The notes beneath the pieces are model-generated. The model was not told the origin of the DNA, did not search any database, and saw only the letters and a program-made list of their open reading frames with translations. From Paeniglutamicibacter gangotriensis Lz1y (GTDB taxonomy: Bacteria; Actinomycetota; Actinomycetes; Actinomycetales; Micrococcaceae): a DNA stretch of 64,000 bases. Made by a program: the position numbers and the translations under genes. The stretch is taken from positions 248,001 through 312,000 of the forward strand of contig NZ_AOCK01000001.1 of assembly GCF_000348945.1 (NCBI RefSeq). Reading direction: 5' to 3'. Shown here piece by piece: positions 16,575 through 25,147 of this stretch (within the stretch, counting starts at the first letter, position 1; the number at the start of each line of letters is the position of its first letter).

Positions 16575-17745
16575 TGCTCATGGCGGTCGCCGTAAGCATT
16601 AATTGGTCTGCCCAGGCGATGATCTGTTGTGCCGTTGCCGAGCTTGGCAGGTGAGTGATGCGCAGTACCAGCCGCACCTTGCCCGCCGAATCCCACACGG
16701 GAGCCAGCAGAGAGTCAACCTCGTAACTTTCCCCGTCCTTCAGCGTGATCGGAGCGTAGCTACTGGAGGTACGCGAAATGATCTCGCGGATATGCCGTTC
16801 CTGCGCCGGGGTGTAGCAGCCCGAGGAGTACTCGCGCAGGGCGGCAAAGACCTCTTCATCCCGATAATCGCCCTTTAGGGTCAGCGACCAGCCGCGTTTG
16901 CGTACCGCACGCAAACGCTCCCGGTATTCATTCGGCGAGCACTCATCACTTGGCAGTGCCCGATCCAACCAACGTTGAATGGCTTCCTCGTTCTCCCACG
17001 ACAGACACAGTTCCCCCATCGGTGGCATCAGTGGAATGCGTTCCCCGAGTCGTGCTTCGGCATCCCATGCGGAACCCGAACCCGCGACCATGACCGCCAT
17101 TTGATCATTGACCACCGCCATTGCCGTGCACTGTGCCCCTAAGGACGAAGCAAGCCATTCCATTTCGGCCCTGCCCTGCTCGGCTAGCAGCACTCCGGCG
17201 ATAAGGTCAGTTTCGAATGGGGCATGCAGTGACATCGGTGCAAACTGGCCATAACCGCCCTGGAAGAACAGCAGTGGCGCCACGGGGCGGCACACCTGGA
17301 GTTCTTGAACCGCACCAACCACAATGTGATGGTCTCCGGCGTCCGCGATCGACTCAAAGGTGCAGTCGATGAAGGCGACCACATCGGTGAGAACCGGGGC
17401 GCCGGAAGGGGCCGGCGTCCACTCCACGGAGTCAAACTTGTTCTCGGAGCGCCCGGCGAAGTGGCGGCAAAGATCTTCTTGATCTCCGGCCAGCACATTG
17501 ACGCAGAAGGACTTCGCCGTGCGCAACCGACTGAACGTGTGAGAACTAACCGTGGGGAGAAAACCCACCAGCGGCGGCTGCAGAGAGACAGAAGTAAAGG
17601 AACCCACGATCATGCCGACAGGTTCACCATCCTCGGCAATGCCCGTGATGAGAACGATGCCGGTGGGAAAATGTCCTAGGACATTGCGGAAAGCCATCGG
17701 ATCCTCGACTGCTGGGCGCTGGGCCCCCAAACTGACTGCGTTCAT
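16552..17745 (-). CDS. flavin reductase fused to an IclR-type effector domain
   Basis: A 397-residue protein. Residues about 15-165 are a flavin reductase domain of the HpaC/HsaB class (FRNVLGHFPTGIVLITG, VGMIVGSFTSVSLQPPLVGF, SFCVNVLAG, FFQGGYGQF). Residues about 180-390 resemble the ligand-binding domain of IclR regulators (AMAVVNDQMAVMVAGSG, GERIPLMPPMGELCLSW, YRERLRAVRKRGWSLTL) without its DNA-binding domain. It is last in the hsaE-hsaG-hsaF operon, where HsaB normally supplies reduced flavin to the monooxygenase HsaA. The extra domain may sense an aromatic ligand and tune flavin reduction. Its 3' end overlaps the convergent double-TetR gene by 23 nt. Confidence 0.8.
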   Translation of the reverse strand: MNAVSLGAQRPAVEDPMAFRNVLGHFPTGIVLITGIAEDGEPVGMIVGSFTSVSLQPPLVGFLPTVSSHTFSRLRTAKSFCVNVLAGDQEDLCRHFAGRSENKFDSVEWTPAPSGAPVLTDVVAFIDCTFESIADAGDHHIVVGAVQELQVCRPVAPLLFFQGGYGQFAPMSLHAPFETDLIAGVLLAEQGRAEMEWLASSLGAQCTAMAVVNDQMAVMVAGSGSAWDAEARLGERIPLMPPMGELCLSWENEEAIQRWLDRALPSDECSPNEYRERLRAVRKRGWSLTLKGDYRDEEVFAALREYSSGCYTPAQERHIREIISRTSSSYAPITLKDGESYEVDSLLAPVWDSAGKVRLVLRITHLPSSATAQQIIAWADQLMLTATAMSINPGARS

Positions 17746-17794
17746 TGTCTTTCCTTTCGTACGGTAGTGCTGGCAAGCCCGACAGGGCTGAAGG

Positions 17795-18802
17795 TTACTT
17801 CTGGTCCAGTAGGTCCAGCGCTACGTCCACGATCATGTCTTCTTGACCGCCGACCATTCGTCGGTTGCCAAGTTCCATCAGAATTTCCGTAGTGGGGATT
17901 CCGTAGCGCTTGCTGGCGGTTTCTGCATGGCGGAGGAAACTTGAGTAAACCCCGGCGTATCCAAGTGAGAGGGTTTCGCGGTCAACCCGTACCGGTCGAT
18001 CCTGCAGCGGCCGGACCAAGTCATCGGCGGCGTTCATCAGGATGGGCAGGGAGCAACCGTGCTCGAACTCGTACTTGTCGGCCGCGGCAATGAATGCTTC
18101 CAGCGGCGCGTTGCCCGCGCCTGCGCCCATGCCGGCCAGTGAGGCATCGACGCGATTGGCGCCGTGCTCGACTGCGGTGAGTGAATTTGCGATGCTCAGT
18201 GAGAGGTTCTCATGTGCGTGGATACCGATCTCGGTTTCCGGGTCCAACACGTCGCGGAAGGCATCGATGCGTTCGGCCACTCCATGTGGGGTCAGGGCTC
18301 CACCGGAGTCAACCACGTACACGCAGGTGGCGCCGTAGCTTTCCATGAGTTTTGCTTGTTGGGCCAGTTCTGCGGGCTGGCTCATATGAGACATCATCAA
18401 GAATCCAACGGTGTCCATGCCCAGCGCCCGGGCAGCGGCAATGTGCTGTGCCGAGACATCGGCTTCGGTGCAATGTGTAGCGATGCGCACCACCGAGGCG
18501 CCAGCACTGTGGGCATCCTTGAGGTGGCTAATGGTGGCGATGCCCGGCAAGGCAAGTGTTGCGACCTTTGCGTTTTTGACGGCCCCGGCGACTGCCGAGA
18601 TCCATTCCAGATCTGTGTGGGCACCAAATCCGTAGACGCAGGAGGAACCGTTGATGCCGTCCCCGTGGGCAACCTCGATCGACGAGACGCCGGCTTGGTC
18701 TAGTTCCGTGGCGATGGCAACGGCCTGGTCTACCGTGTATTGGTGACGGATGGCATGCATGCCATCGCGTAGGGTGACATCGGAAATGTAAAGCTTGCTC
18801 AT
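17795..18802 (-). CDS. hsaF: 4-hydroxy-2-oxovalerate/oxohexanoate aldolase
   Basis: A 335-residue aldolase of the DmpG/HsaF family. The N-terminal [17 protein letters not shown] carries the Arg-Asp metal/substrate motif, and [18 protein letters not shown] near residue 195 carries the metal-binding histidines. It splits 4-hydroxy-2-oxohexanoate (or oxovalerate) into pyruvate and propanal (or acetaldehyde). It overlaps hsaG by ATGA, fitting the known aldolase-dehydrogenase complex that channels the aldehyde. The hsaEGF order matches Rv3534c-Rv3536c. An ordinary catechol meta-cleavage role is possible, but nearby steroid genes favour hsaF. Confidence 0.9.
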   Translation of the reverse strand: MSKLYISDVTLRDGMHAIRHQYTVDQAVAIATELDQAGVSSIEVAHGDGINGSSCVYGFGAHTDLEWISAVAGAVKNAKVATLALPGIATISHLKDAHSAGASVVRIATHCTEADVSAQHIAAARALGMDTVGFLMMSHMSQPAELAQQAKLMESYGATCVYVVDSGGALTPHGVAERIDAFRDVLDPETEIGIHAHENLSLSIANSLTAVEHGANRVDASLAGMGAGAGNAPLEAFIAAADKYEFEHGCSLPILMNAADDLVRPLQDRPVRVDRETLSLGYAGVYSSFLRHAETASKRYGIPTTEILMELGNRRMVGGQEDMIVDVALDLLDQK

Positions 18803-19779
18803 GCTCCTACCTCCTGCAAAGTAGTTTCGGTGAGGTGGCTTTCAACTCCGGAATTTTCGGCCCAGCGTTCGGCCACGGCCATGGCGGCGGAAGTCATGAT
18901 ATCCAGATTGCCTGCGTAAGCGGGCAGGTAGTGTGCTGCGCCGGTGACCTCGAGCATGACAATGACACGGGTGCCGCGGAATTCACCGGAACCAGGCATG
19001 TACAGTGGGTTTTCTGCGCCGAAGGTCTCAAATTGAACTGCCTGCTTGAGTTGGTAGCCCGGGACATACTCCTGCACCTTGGATACCATCTTCCCGATGG
19101 AAGCTTCGAGGGCCGTGTGGTCCTGCTCGCCTTCAACCAGGGCGTATACGGTGTTGCGCATCAGCATGGGTGGCTCGGCAGGGTTCAGGATCATGATGGC
19201 CTTGCCCTCGGCAGCGCCACCGACCTGGACCAGCGCTTCGGAGGTGGTTTCGGTGAATTCGTCGATGTTGGCTCGGGTGCCGGGGCCGGCGGAACGCGCG
19301 GAGACCGAGGAGACGATCTCGGCGTAGCGTACCGGTGCCACCTCGGAGATGGCGGCCACGATGGGAACCGTGGCCTGGCCTCCGCACGTGACCATGTTAA
19401 GGTTGGTTTCTTCCAGGTGTTCTTCCATGTTGACCACCGGAATGCACGAAGGGCCGATGGCTGCCGGGGTCAAGTCCAACACCCGAACGCCGGTTTCCTT
19501 AAGCAGTTCCCAGTTCGTGCGGTGGGCCGAGGCGCTCGTTGCGTCGAAGACCACCTTGATGTCTTTGAAGTTCGGGAGCTTAAGCAATCCTTCGATGCCT
19601 TCGGCGGTGGTGGGAACCCCAAATGATGCCGCGCGACGCAGTCCATCGGAGTCGGGGTCGATGCCGACCATCGCGCCCATCTCAAGTCGGGTGGACCCGC
19701 GCATGACCTTGATCATCAGGTCGGTGCCGATGTTACCCGAGCCAATAATGGCCACGGGCCAACGTCTTTGGTTTTCCAT
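18799..19779 (-). CDS. hsaG: acylating propanal/acetaldehyde dehydrogenase
   Basis: A 326-residue enzyme of the DmpF/HsaG family. The N-terminal [18 protein letters not shown] is the NAD-binding motif, and the catalytic cysteine is in [16 protein letters not shown] near residue 130. It converts the aldehyde released by HsaF to propionyl-CoA or acetyl-CoA. It starts one base inside the hsaE stop (TAATG) and overlaps hsaF, a tight arrangement expected for a channelling complex. Confidence 0.92.
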   Translation of the reverse strand: MENQRRWPVAIIGSGNIGTDLMIKVMRGSTRLEMGAMVGIDPDSDGLRRAASFGVPTTAEGIEGLLKLPNFKDIKVVFDATSASAHRTNWELLKETGVRVLDLTPAAIGPSCIPVVNMEEHLEETNLNMVTCGGQATVPIVAAISEVAPVRYAEIVSSVSARSAGPGTRANIDEFTETTSEALVQVGGAAEGKAIMILNPAEPPMLMRNTVYALVEGEQDHTALEASIGKMVSKVQEYVPGYQLKQAVQFETFGAENPLYMPGSGEFRGTRVIVMLEVTGAAHYLPAYAGNLDIMTSAAMAVAERWAENSGVESHLTETTLQEVGA

Positions 19780-20594
19780 TATTTCTCCTCATGCGTGATG
19801 CGGACCTGACCAAGGCCCTGAATAGTTACAAGTGCGTTTGCTCCCGGCGGGAAATTGACCATGGGACCCAGAGCCCCGGACATCAGGATTTCCCCGGCGC
19901 GAACGGGTCTACCCAATCCGGCCATGCGGCGTACAAGCCACAGCGCGGCACGGTAGGGGTGCCCGAGACACGCGGCGCCTGAGCCCACGGAGGCCACTTT
20001 TCCGTTGACTTCCATGACCATTCCGGCAGCGCCTAGGTCCAGCGCGGAAGGTAGGACCGGGACGGTGCCGCTGACAATTCGTCCGCAGGATGCGTTGTCA
20101 GCAATGGTGTCAAGGATGGAAATGTCCCAGTTATTAATGCGGGATCCAACTATTTCGATGGATGGCAATAAGTGGTCGATTGCTGCCAAGAGTTCGTTCA
20201 TGGTGGTGTCAGGATTTGGTAAATCCTGCTTCAGGACTAGGGCGACTTCGGCTTCCACACGCGGTTGAAGAACATCTCCTGCCACGATGCTTTCACCGTC
20301 GGCCAGGCACATGTCCGCGAACAAAACTCCGAAGTCGGGCTGGTCAACGCCCATCTGTGCTTGCACCGCCTTGGAAGTGAGTCCGATCTTGCGCCCCACA
20401 ACCCGGCGCCCCTGCGAAACCCAATAATCTTCGTTGAGTTGCTGCACTGTGTACGCGGCGTCGATGCCGCCGAAAGCCAGTTCATCGCGGATTGGCTTGA
20501 TGGCCATATTGTTGTCTTCGGCATCGCGTAGTCGCTTGGCCAATTCAGCGAGATCGGCCATATTGGCGGTCGCTGTTTCGGTGAACATTGTCAT
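19779..20594 (-). CDS. hsaE: 2-hydroxypentadienoate/hexadienoate hydratase
   Basis: A 271-residue hydratase of the MhpD/HsaE family ([52 protein letters not shown] with metal-binding acidic residues). It hydrates 2-hydroxyhexa-2,4-dienoate to 4-hydroxy-2-oxohexanoate, the substrate of the next two enzymes. It leads the leftward operon. GGGAGG lies 4 nt before the ATG at 20594; a second ATG at 20588 is possible. The upstream region is shared with the divergent IclR gene. Confidence 0.9.
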   Translation of the reverse strand: MTMFTETATANMADLAELAKRLRDAEDNNMAIKPIRDELAFGGIDAAYTVQQLNEDYWVSQGRRVVGRKIGLTSKAVQAQMGVDQPDFGVLFADMCLADGESIVAGDVLQPRVEAEVALVLKQDLPNPDTTMNELLAAIDHLLPSIEIVGSRINNWDISILDTIADNASCGRIVSGTVPVLPSALDLGAAGMVMEVNGKVASVGSGAACLGHPYRAALWLVRRMAGLGRPVRAGEILMSGALGPMVNFPPGANALVTIQGLGQVRITHEEK

Positions 20595-20849
20595 CCGTCC
20601 TCCCTGGGTGAAGCCCCAGTATGTCTCGGTGCAAGAACGCCTCGAGAGGGTGGTCCCGGAGAGCGGGATGATTTTTGAGGCATGGCACTAGCCTTGGCTC
20701 TGTAGTGAGGTGTACAGTGAGCATCATCTTGAGTGCGGCACATCACACCGCGCGCGGTCTGGTTGCACTCACTCGAGGTCTTAATCAATGTAAATTCCCC
20801 TCTTCGTAGAAGTGAGAGGGTGAAATGTTCTTCTTCCCGGAGGTTCTTG

Positions 20850-21638
20850 ATGACTGTTGCTGCTAGCGCCCCCACCGGATGCTCTCCTGCGGCGGTGAAA
20901 AGCCAGGCGCCCTCCATGGCGGCTAGAATGACGTTGATTATGGAGGCGTTTGAGCCTTTTAACGCAAAATTCCTACTGGACGAAATTACCGAGCGGACCA
21001 AGCTTCCACGTTCGACAACGCATCGCATTCTTGATCAGCTTGTCCAGTTTGGCTGGGTTGAACACACGCCGGAGGGGTACGGCATGGGCTGGCGAACGAT
21101 GAAGTATCGCAGCCACGACTCCGTCAATGGTCGAATCCGAGCCGAGTCGGCACCACTGCTCCATGAGCTGCAAATGCGTACGGGAATGGTGGTGCACTTG
21201 GCCGTCTTGGACGGATTGAATATTCACTATCTGGATAAGCTCGGCGGTCGTGCGGCGGTTTCTGTCCCATCACGTGTCGGCGGCAGCAACTCGGCCCATG
21301 GAACGGCGCTTGGAAAATCAATGCTTGCATGGATGGACCCCGAGGACCTCGATGAACTGTACAAAGACGGGTTGCCGCAGACCACCCAGAACACCATTAA
21401 AGATCCTCAAATGTTATATGCCGAGCTGAGTCGCATCAGGCGCCGTGGAGGGCTGGCCTACGAATCTGGCGAAAGTTTCGACGGCGTTGCCTGTGTGGCC
21501 GCATCTATTCGTGATCGCCACGAACCGCTGGCCAGTATCTCACTGGTGGGCCGGACGCAGGATCCCCTTGAGCGAATGGCTCCGTTGGTCCTCGATGCTG
21601 CACGGCGGGTGTCCGAAGCGTTGCTGATCCGCGCGTGA
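20850..21638 (+). CDS. IclR-family transcriptional regulator
   Basis: About 262 residues. ATG at 20850 follows CGGAGG by 6 nt; the frame is open further upstream but without such a site. The winged helix-turn-helix lies at about 25-85 (LLDEITERTKLPRSTTHRIL, QFGWVEHTPEGYGMG), followed by the effector domain (MVVHLAVLDGLNIHYLDKL, SAHGTALGKSMLAWM, RRRGGLAYESGES, ASISLVG). It is divergent from hsaE and is the likely regulator of hsaE-G-F-flavin reductase. The flavin reductase in that operon carries a related effector domain, so both may sense similar ligands. Confidence 0.88.
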   Translation: MTVAASAPTGCSPAAVKSQAPSMAARMTLIMEAFEPFNAKFLLDEITERTKLPRSTTHRILDQLVQFGWVEHTPEGYGMGWRTMKYRSHDSVNGRIRAESAPLLHELQMRTGMVVHLAVLDGLNIHYLDKLGGRAAVSVPSRVGGSNSAHGTALGKSMLAWMDPEDLDELYKDGLPQTTQNTIKDPQMLYAELSRIRRRGGLAYESGESFDGVACVAASIRDRHEPLASISLVGRTQDPLERMAPLVLDAARRVSEALLIRA

Positions 21639-21804
21639 CTCTTTGAGGTGTGGCCGGTCCCTGCGGCGTTCACTATACGAGCCATCACGCTATGACGCGG
21701 ATTTCTGCCCGAGTTGAGCAGATGGCATGCGGACGTCTGGTCGGTAACGTGGGAAGCATCTTAAAAAATGCGAAATCTCAGCCAACGAATATGAAGGCTG
21801 CGAC

Positions 21805-22086
21805 TTGATGTTCCAGCGCCCGGTGATGGAAGGTGACGGGGCCGTCGCTCTCAGCGTGCTTGATCCACAGGCGTTCTTGGTCATGGGCCCCACGAAAGGC
21901 GACAGGCCGGCAGCTTGGCGCGCGGCACTGAGCGTCGCCATCCCCTTGCTGGCAATCGTCTGGTTGGACCTGGTGGTTTTACAGTTTTCGACGCCTATGC
22001 CGGCAGGCAAGCAGGACCAAACCGCGCCAGCTGCGGGGCATCGGCAAGGGCAGGCCGCAGTGCTGCTCGTGGGCGGGCCCTATTGA
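21805..22086 (+). pseudogene. FUSC-family membrane protein remnant, frameshifted
   Basis: The first frame reads VMGPTKGDRPAAWRAALSVAIPLLAIVWLDLVVLQF, matching the opening helix of FUSC-type aromatic-acid exporter proteins. The match then shifts to another frame with GGFTVFDAYAGRQAG and CGASARAGRSAARG, like the conserved TAFGAFTxVYGR segment. Nothing resembling the remaining several hundred residues follows. I read it as the 5' stump of a lost gene with at least one frameshift. Confidence 0.45.
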
Positions 22087-22200
22087 TGGCTAAGTGCATA
22101 GCCTTGATGCCTCGTTTCCTGAAAAGAAACCAGACCCACGAGGCTGGTATTGGACTTTTTCTGCCATATTTTTGGTGGTTACAGCGCTCGGTTCAATATA

Positions 22201-22240
22201 GGGATCTGCCCCGGAGCCATTCGGCTCCGGGGCAGATCCC
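22201..22240. terminator. 18-bp perfect hairpin, probable bidirectional terminator
   Basis: An 18-bp perfect inverted repeat (22201-22218 with 22223-22240) with an ATTC loop lies between the FUSC remnant and the convergent FBP gene. There is no T-run. It could end transcription from both sides. Confidence 0.75.
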
Positions 22241-22354
22241 TGACGTAACTTCTGCCTAACCGTGGATCCCGGCCCCCGCTTTTCGGGGATGAGGGGTTAC
22301 CTGTGAATCCGGGCTATCCGCAATCAAGAACGCGGAACCGGTCTTCAGCCAGGA

Positions 22355-22846
22355 TTATTTTCCGTCGCGCACGCGCTGGGCAAAGTTCTGCACATGTTCT
22401 AGCAGGACGCCGATGCGCCGGGTGGCCTCCGCCTCGCGGTCGAAGCCCCGGTAGGGCAGGGACTTCAAGGTACGGACATTTGTCGGGCATTCGAAGTTCG
22501 CGCACACCAGCAGGCCAATGGTGTCACCATCCCGGCCTGCCTGTCCGCCGGCCTTGGCGTTGAAAAACACCACGTCGTTGGGCAGATCGACGTCCTCACA
22601 CCATGAACACTGGGGCCTAGAGCGGGTGTTGCCCTCGGCCTTGCGGAACATGATCCCGACCGGTTCCTCGTCTAGGACCGTGACGACGTAGCCAACCAAG
22701 GGAAGTTTGGCATCGCGCCAGCCCAGGAATTCGAGGTTTTCCCAGTCCGCGGTGTCGAAGTGTGCCGGGAGAGTGATGGCCTTACGCTCGCGCAGCGAGG
22801 CGTTGATGAAAGATGAACGGATTTGTTTTTCGGTCAGTGGAAGCAT
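22355..22846 (-). CDS. FBP-domain treble-clef zinc-finger protein
   Basis: A 163-residue protein. The C-terminal half carries four cysteines as C-x2-C (QCSWCEDVDLP) and C-x4-C (LVCANFECPTN), the treble-clef zinc site of FBP-type proteins related to the elongation-factor-G-binding FusB family. The N-terminal MLPLTEKQIRSSFINASLRE and FLGWRDAKLPLVGYVV are also typical. I chose ATG at 22844-22846 because the family starts just before this motif; no strong ribosome site is visible. A role in ribosome/EF-G interaction is known for related proteins but untested for actinobacterial members. Confidence 0.8.
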   Translation of the reverse strand: MLPLTEKQIRSSFINASLRERKAITLPAHFDTADWENLEFLGWRDAKLPLVGYVVTVLDEEPVGIMFRKAEGNTRSRPQCSWCEDVDLPNDVVFFNAKAGGQAGRDGDTIGLLVCANFECPTNVRTLKSLPYRGFDREAEATRRIGVLLEHVQNFAQRVRDGK

Positions 22847-22925
22847 GAACGATCGTCGCCTAAGTGTCCCGCCCCAAGGTCGATACGACGGCAGGGGGCA
22901 TGATTCGGGTGGTGGGAAATGATCC

Positions 22926-23013
22926 GCGGAAGCGGGTCGGGCGCACAAACGCCAGATACCGGGCTGCGGAAGTGGGTGCGCTGAGGGCGCACTAAAAACC
23001 ATCGGAAGCGGAC
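22926..23013 (+). repeat. three degenerate CGGAAG[CT]GG direct repeats
   Basis: The short motif CGGAAG(C/T)GG occurs near 22927, 22967 and 23003, spaced 36-40 bp. The first two copies are each followed by GGGT and then GGGCGCAC within 30 bp. The stretch lies in the 293-nt gap between the FBP and SUMF1-type genes. It may be a decayed tandem repeat or protein-binding array. Confidence 0.35.
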
Positions 23014-23025
23014 GGGGCTATCTCG

Positions 23026-23048
23026 AGCCGGCGAAAGAGACGCCGGCT
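23026..23048 (-). terminator. hairpin downstream of the SUMF1-type gene
   Basis: An 8-bp perfect inverted repeat (AGCCGGCG, 7-nt loop, CGCCGGCT) lies about 90 nt past the stop of the leftward SUMF1-type gene. It is GC-rich with no T-run, so the terminator call is tentative. Confidence 0.4.
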
Positions 23049-23139
23049 ACCTCCGAACGCCCTCGGGGCAGCTGGGCTGGGATCAAAATGGACACGGAAA
23101 AAGTATACGCCCACCTGCAAGGTGCGCTGCTGGCCGCGA

Positions 23140-23910
23140 TCAGTCCCGTAGTAGGCTCCGCAACGGGGTCCAGCCAACCGGCAGTGGACCACGCAGGTCG
23201 GCCCGTTGCCGATCTCTAAGTGCCGACCAGCCTTGAGCGGCACCGGCATCGGCTTCCCCAACGGCTCCTCGGGCTACTCGAAACCCAACGTCCTCAAGCA
23301 CGGCATCCGGTGCGCTGCCCCGGCGGACCGAGGCCCGGCAGCTCCAGGATTTGTCGTCCCAGCCGCCGCCGCGCAAGGAGCGGTAGCTTCCGTAGCGTGC
23401 GGTGTCCGCATAGTCCCAGCACCATTCCCAGACATTGCCGATCATGTCGTGTAAGCCGAAGGCGTTGGCCGCCTTGAGCCCGACATTCTGCGGGCCCTGA
23501 AGCGCATCGGCCGCGGTCCAGGCGATGTCCGCCAACGCGCCATGGGCGGGAGTGCCGGTGCCGGCGCGGGCAGCGAATTCCCACTCGGCTTCCGTGGGGA
23601 GCCGGTAGCCCTCGGAGGCAACATTCCACGAAACCTGATCCTCGCCGATTTCATAGGCGGGTTCCAGGCCGCCGACCGCAGAAGCTTCGTTGCACCAGGA
23701 CACCGCCTCGAACCAGGTCACCGGATGTGTCGGATTCTGCCTTCGGGCGTCAGCGGGGAGGTTTCTGCCCGGGATCTGCGCCCATTGTGCGTTCGTGACT
23801 TGCGTGCGACCGATGTGAAAGGTCCGCAGATCCACCTCGCGCACCGTCTGTGAACGCGCGTCGCGCTGTTGAATGCTTCCGGACGGAATCGAGATGAGAG
23901 AGATCTCCAT
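23140..23910 (-). CDS. SUMF1/formylglycine-generating-enzyme-like protein
   Basis: About 256 residues with the SUMF1 fold order: QVTNAQWAQ, HPVTWFEAVSWCNEAS, YRLPTEAEWEFAARAG, MIGNVWEWCWDYAD, LRGGGWDDKSWSCRASVRRG and GFRVAR. In true formylglycine-generating enzymes two active-site cysteines bind copper in the GGSFLC...YC region. Here the first is missing (GGGWDDKS) and only the second is kept, so sulfatase maturation is doubtful. No sulfatase gene is nearby. Start is uncertain: ATG at 23910 begins at the domain border, with other starts up to 23949. A tail of about 45 residues follows the usual domain end. Confidence 0.75.
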   Translation of the reverse strand: MEISLISIPSGSIQQRDARSQTVREVDLRTFHIGRTQVTNAQWAQIPGRNLPADARRQNPTHPVTWFEAVSWCNEASAVGGLEPAYEIGEDQVSWNVASEGYRLPTEAEWEFAARAGTGTPAHGALADIAWTAADALQGPQNVGLKAANAFGLHDMIGNVWEWCWDYADTARYGSYRSLRGGGWDDKSWSCRASVRRGSAPDAVLEDVGFRVARGAVGEADAGAAQGWSALRDRQRADLRGPLPVGWTPLRSLLRD

Positions 23911-24198
23911 GTAGCGATCATGCCCCATGACGCCGCATGGCTGGGACAACAGCGGCAGTTGGGAGGCCTTGTGCGCACATCTGGAGGGGTCTATGACGGG
24001 TCGAACCTTTCGCCACGGGTGGTGTGGCGGGGTTGCTTCGATCGTCGGTTACGGCGCGGGTCCATACCAAAGAAGAATTTTTGCTTAGCGGAAGTTCGCG
24101 TGATGCGCGGCGGATCCGGTCCGTGCAGCCGCCCAAGCCGTGCGGAGAAAGTGATCGGACGCGCGGCCATGCGATGACTTCCTGATGCGAGACACTTC

Positions 24199-24261
24199 TT
24201 GACAGTGAGTCAGGCCACTCGGTACAGTTCTCATAGAGCAATAAACATATTCCACGATATG
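24199..24261 (+). promoter_or_regulatory. promoter and palindrome upstream of the glyoxylate operon
   Basis: TTGACA at 24199-24204 and TACAGT at 24223-24228 are separated by 18 bp, a good sigma-70-type promoter. Just downstream is an inverted repeat CATAT-N6-ATATG (24246-24261), placed where a repressor would block elongation. The rest of the gap from 23911 to 24198 shows no gene I can support. Confidence 0.6.
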
Positions 24262-24288
24262 AAAATCGAAATCATGAAGGAGTCGAAG

Positions 24289-25080
24289 ATGACCTACACC
24301 GTCAACTGTTCAATTTTGTTCACTGAGCTGCCCCTACTTGAGCGTGCCGTAGCGGCCAAGGCCGCAGGCTTCGACAGCGTTGAATTCTGGTGGCCCTTTG
24401 CCACCGCTGTACCTGCGGATTCCGAGGTCGAGGCCTTCATCGCATCGATCAGGGATGCGGGCGTGAGGCTCGATGGTCTGAACTTCTTCGCCGGTGATAT
24501 GGCCGGCGGAGACCGCGGCCTGGTTTCCTGGGTCGGGCGCGAATCTGAGTTCCTCGCCAACATCGATGTGGTTACCGCCATCGGCGAGGCCACCGGCTGC
24601 AAGGGCTTCAACGCCCTCTACGGCAACCGCCAGTCGGGCGTCGATGGCCAGGCGCAGGACAAGCTGGCAATCTCCAACCTCGTCGCGGCAGCCAAGGGCG
24701 TCGAGCGCATCGGCGGCACCGTGCTGCTCGAACCGATCTCGGGCTCCGCGGACTACCCGCTGAAGACTTCCGCAGATGCCTTCTTCGTGCTGGAGAAGGT
24801 CCACGTGGCAGGCGCCTCCAACATCAAGCTGCTCGCGGACTTCTACCACCTGGCCGTGAACGGTGAGGATGTGGCCGCACTCATCGAGGGTCACGCCCAT
24901 GAATTCGGGCACGTCCAGATCGCCGACGATCCAGGACGCGGAGCCCCGGGCACCGGAACCCTGCCGCTGGGCGAATGGGTCACCCGCACCCGCGAGCTCG
25001 GCTACTCCGGCGGAGTCGCCCTGGAATACAAGGCCGCGCAGGCGCAGGCCTTCACTTGGCTCATCCGCCAACCCGCCTAA
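24289..25080 (+). CDS. hyi: hydroxypyruvate isomerase
   Basis: A 263-residue sugar-isomerase-fold TIM barrel. ATG at 24289 follows AAGGAG by 6 nt. Motifs include GFDSVEFWWPF, FFAGDMAGGDRGL, GFNALYGNR, LLEPISGSADYPL, LLADFYHLAVNGEDV and HVQIADDPGRGAPGTG, with the acidic/His metal-site residues of this family. It interconverts hydroxypyruvate and tartronate semialdehyde. It leads the operon hyi-glxR-gcl-glycerate kinase-allB, which turns allantoin-derived glyoxylate into glycerate. Confidence 0.92.
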   Translation: MTYTVNCSILFTELPLLERAVAAKAAGFDSVEFWWPFATAVPADSEVEAFIASIRDAGVRLDGLNFFAGDMAGGDRGLVSWVGRESEFLANIDVVTAIGEATGCKGFNALYGNRQSGVDGQAQDKLAISNLVAAAKGVERIGGTVLLEPISGSADYPLKTSADAFFVLEKVHVAGASNIKLLADFYHLAVNGEDVAALIEGHAHEFGHVQIADDPGRGAPGTGTLPLGEWVTRTRELGYSGGVALEYKAAQAQAFTWLIRQPA

Positions 25081-25147
25081 CCCGCACCCCCTTCCGGGCC
25101 ACCCGTGCCCACGCCCCCCCGCACACACCAATTTTCAGGAGCACGGC

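Noticed and set aside
20595-20849. KstR-type box (TnnAACnnGTTnnA) in the hsaE/IclR gap
   Set aside because: I looked for it because hsa genes are KstR targets in mycobacteria; no good match was seen. The divergent IclR protein is the more likely regulator.
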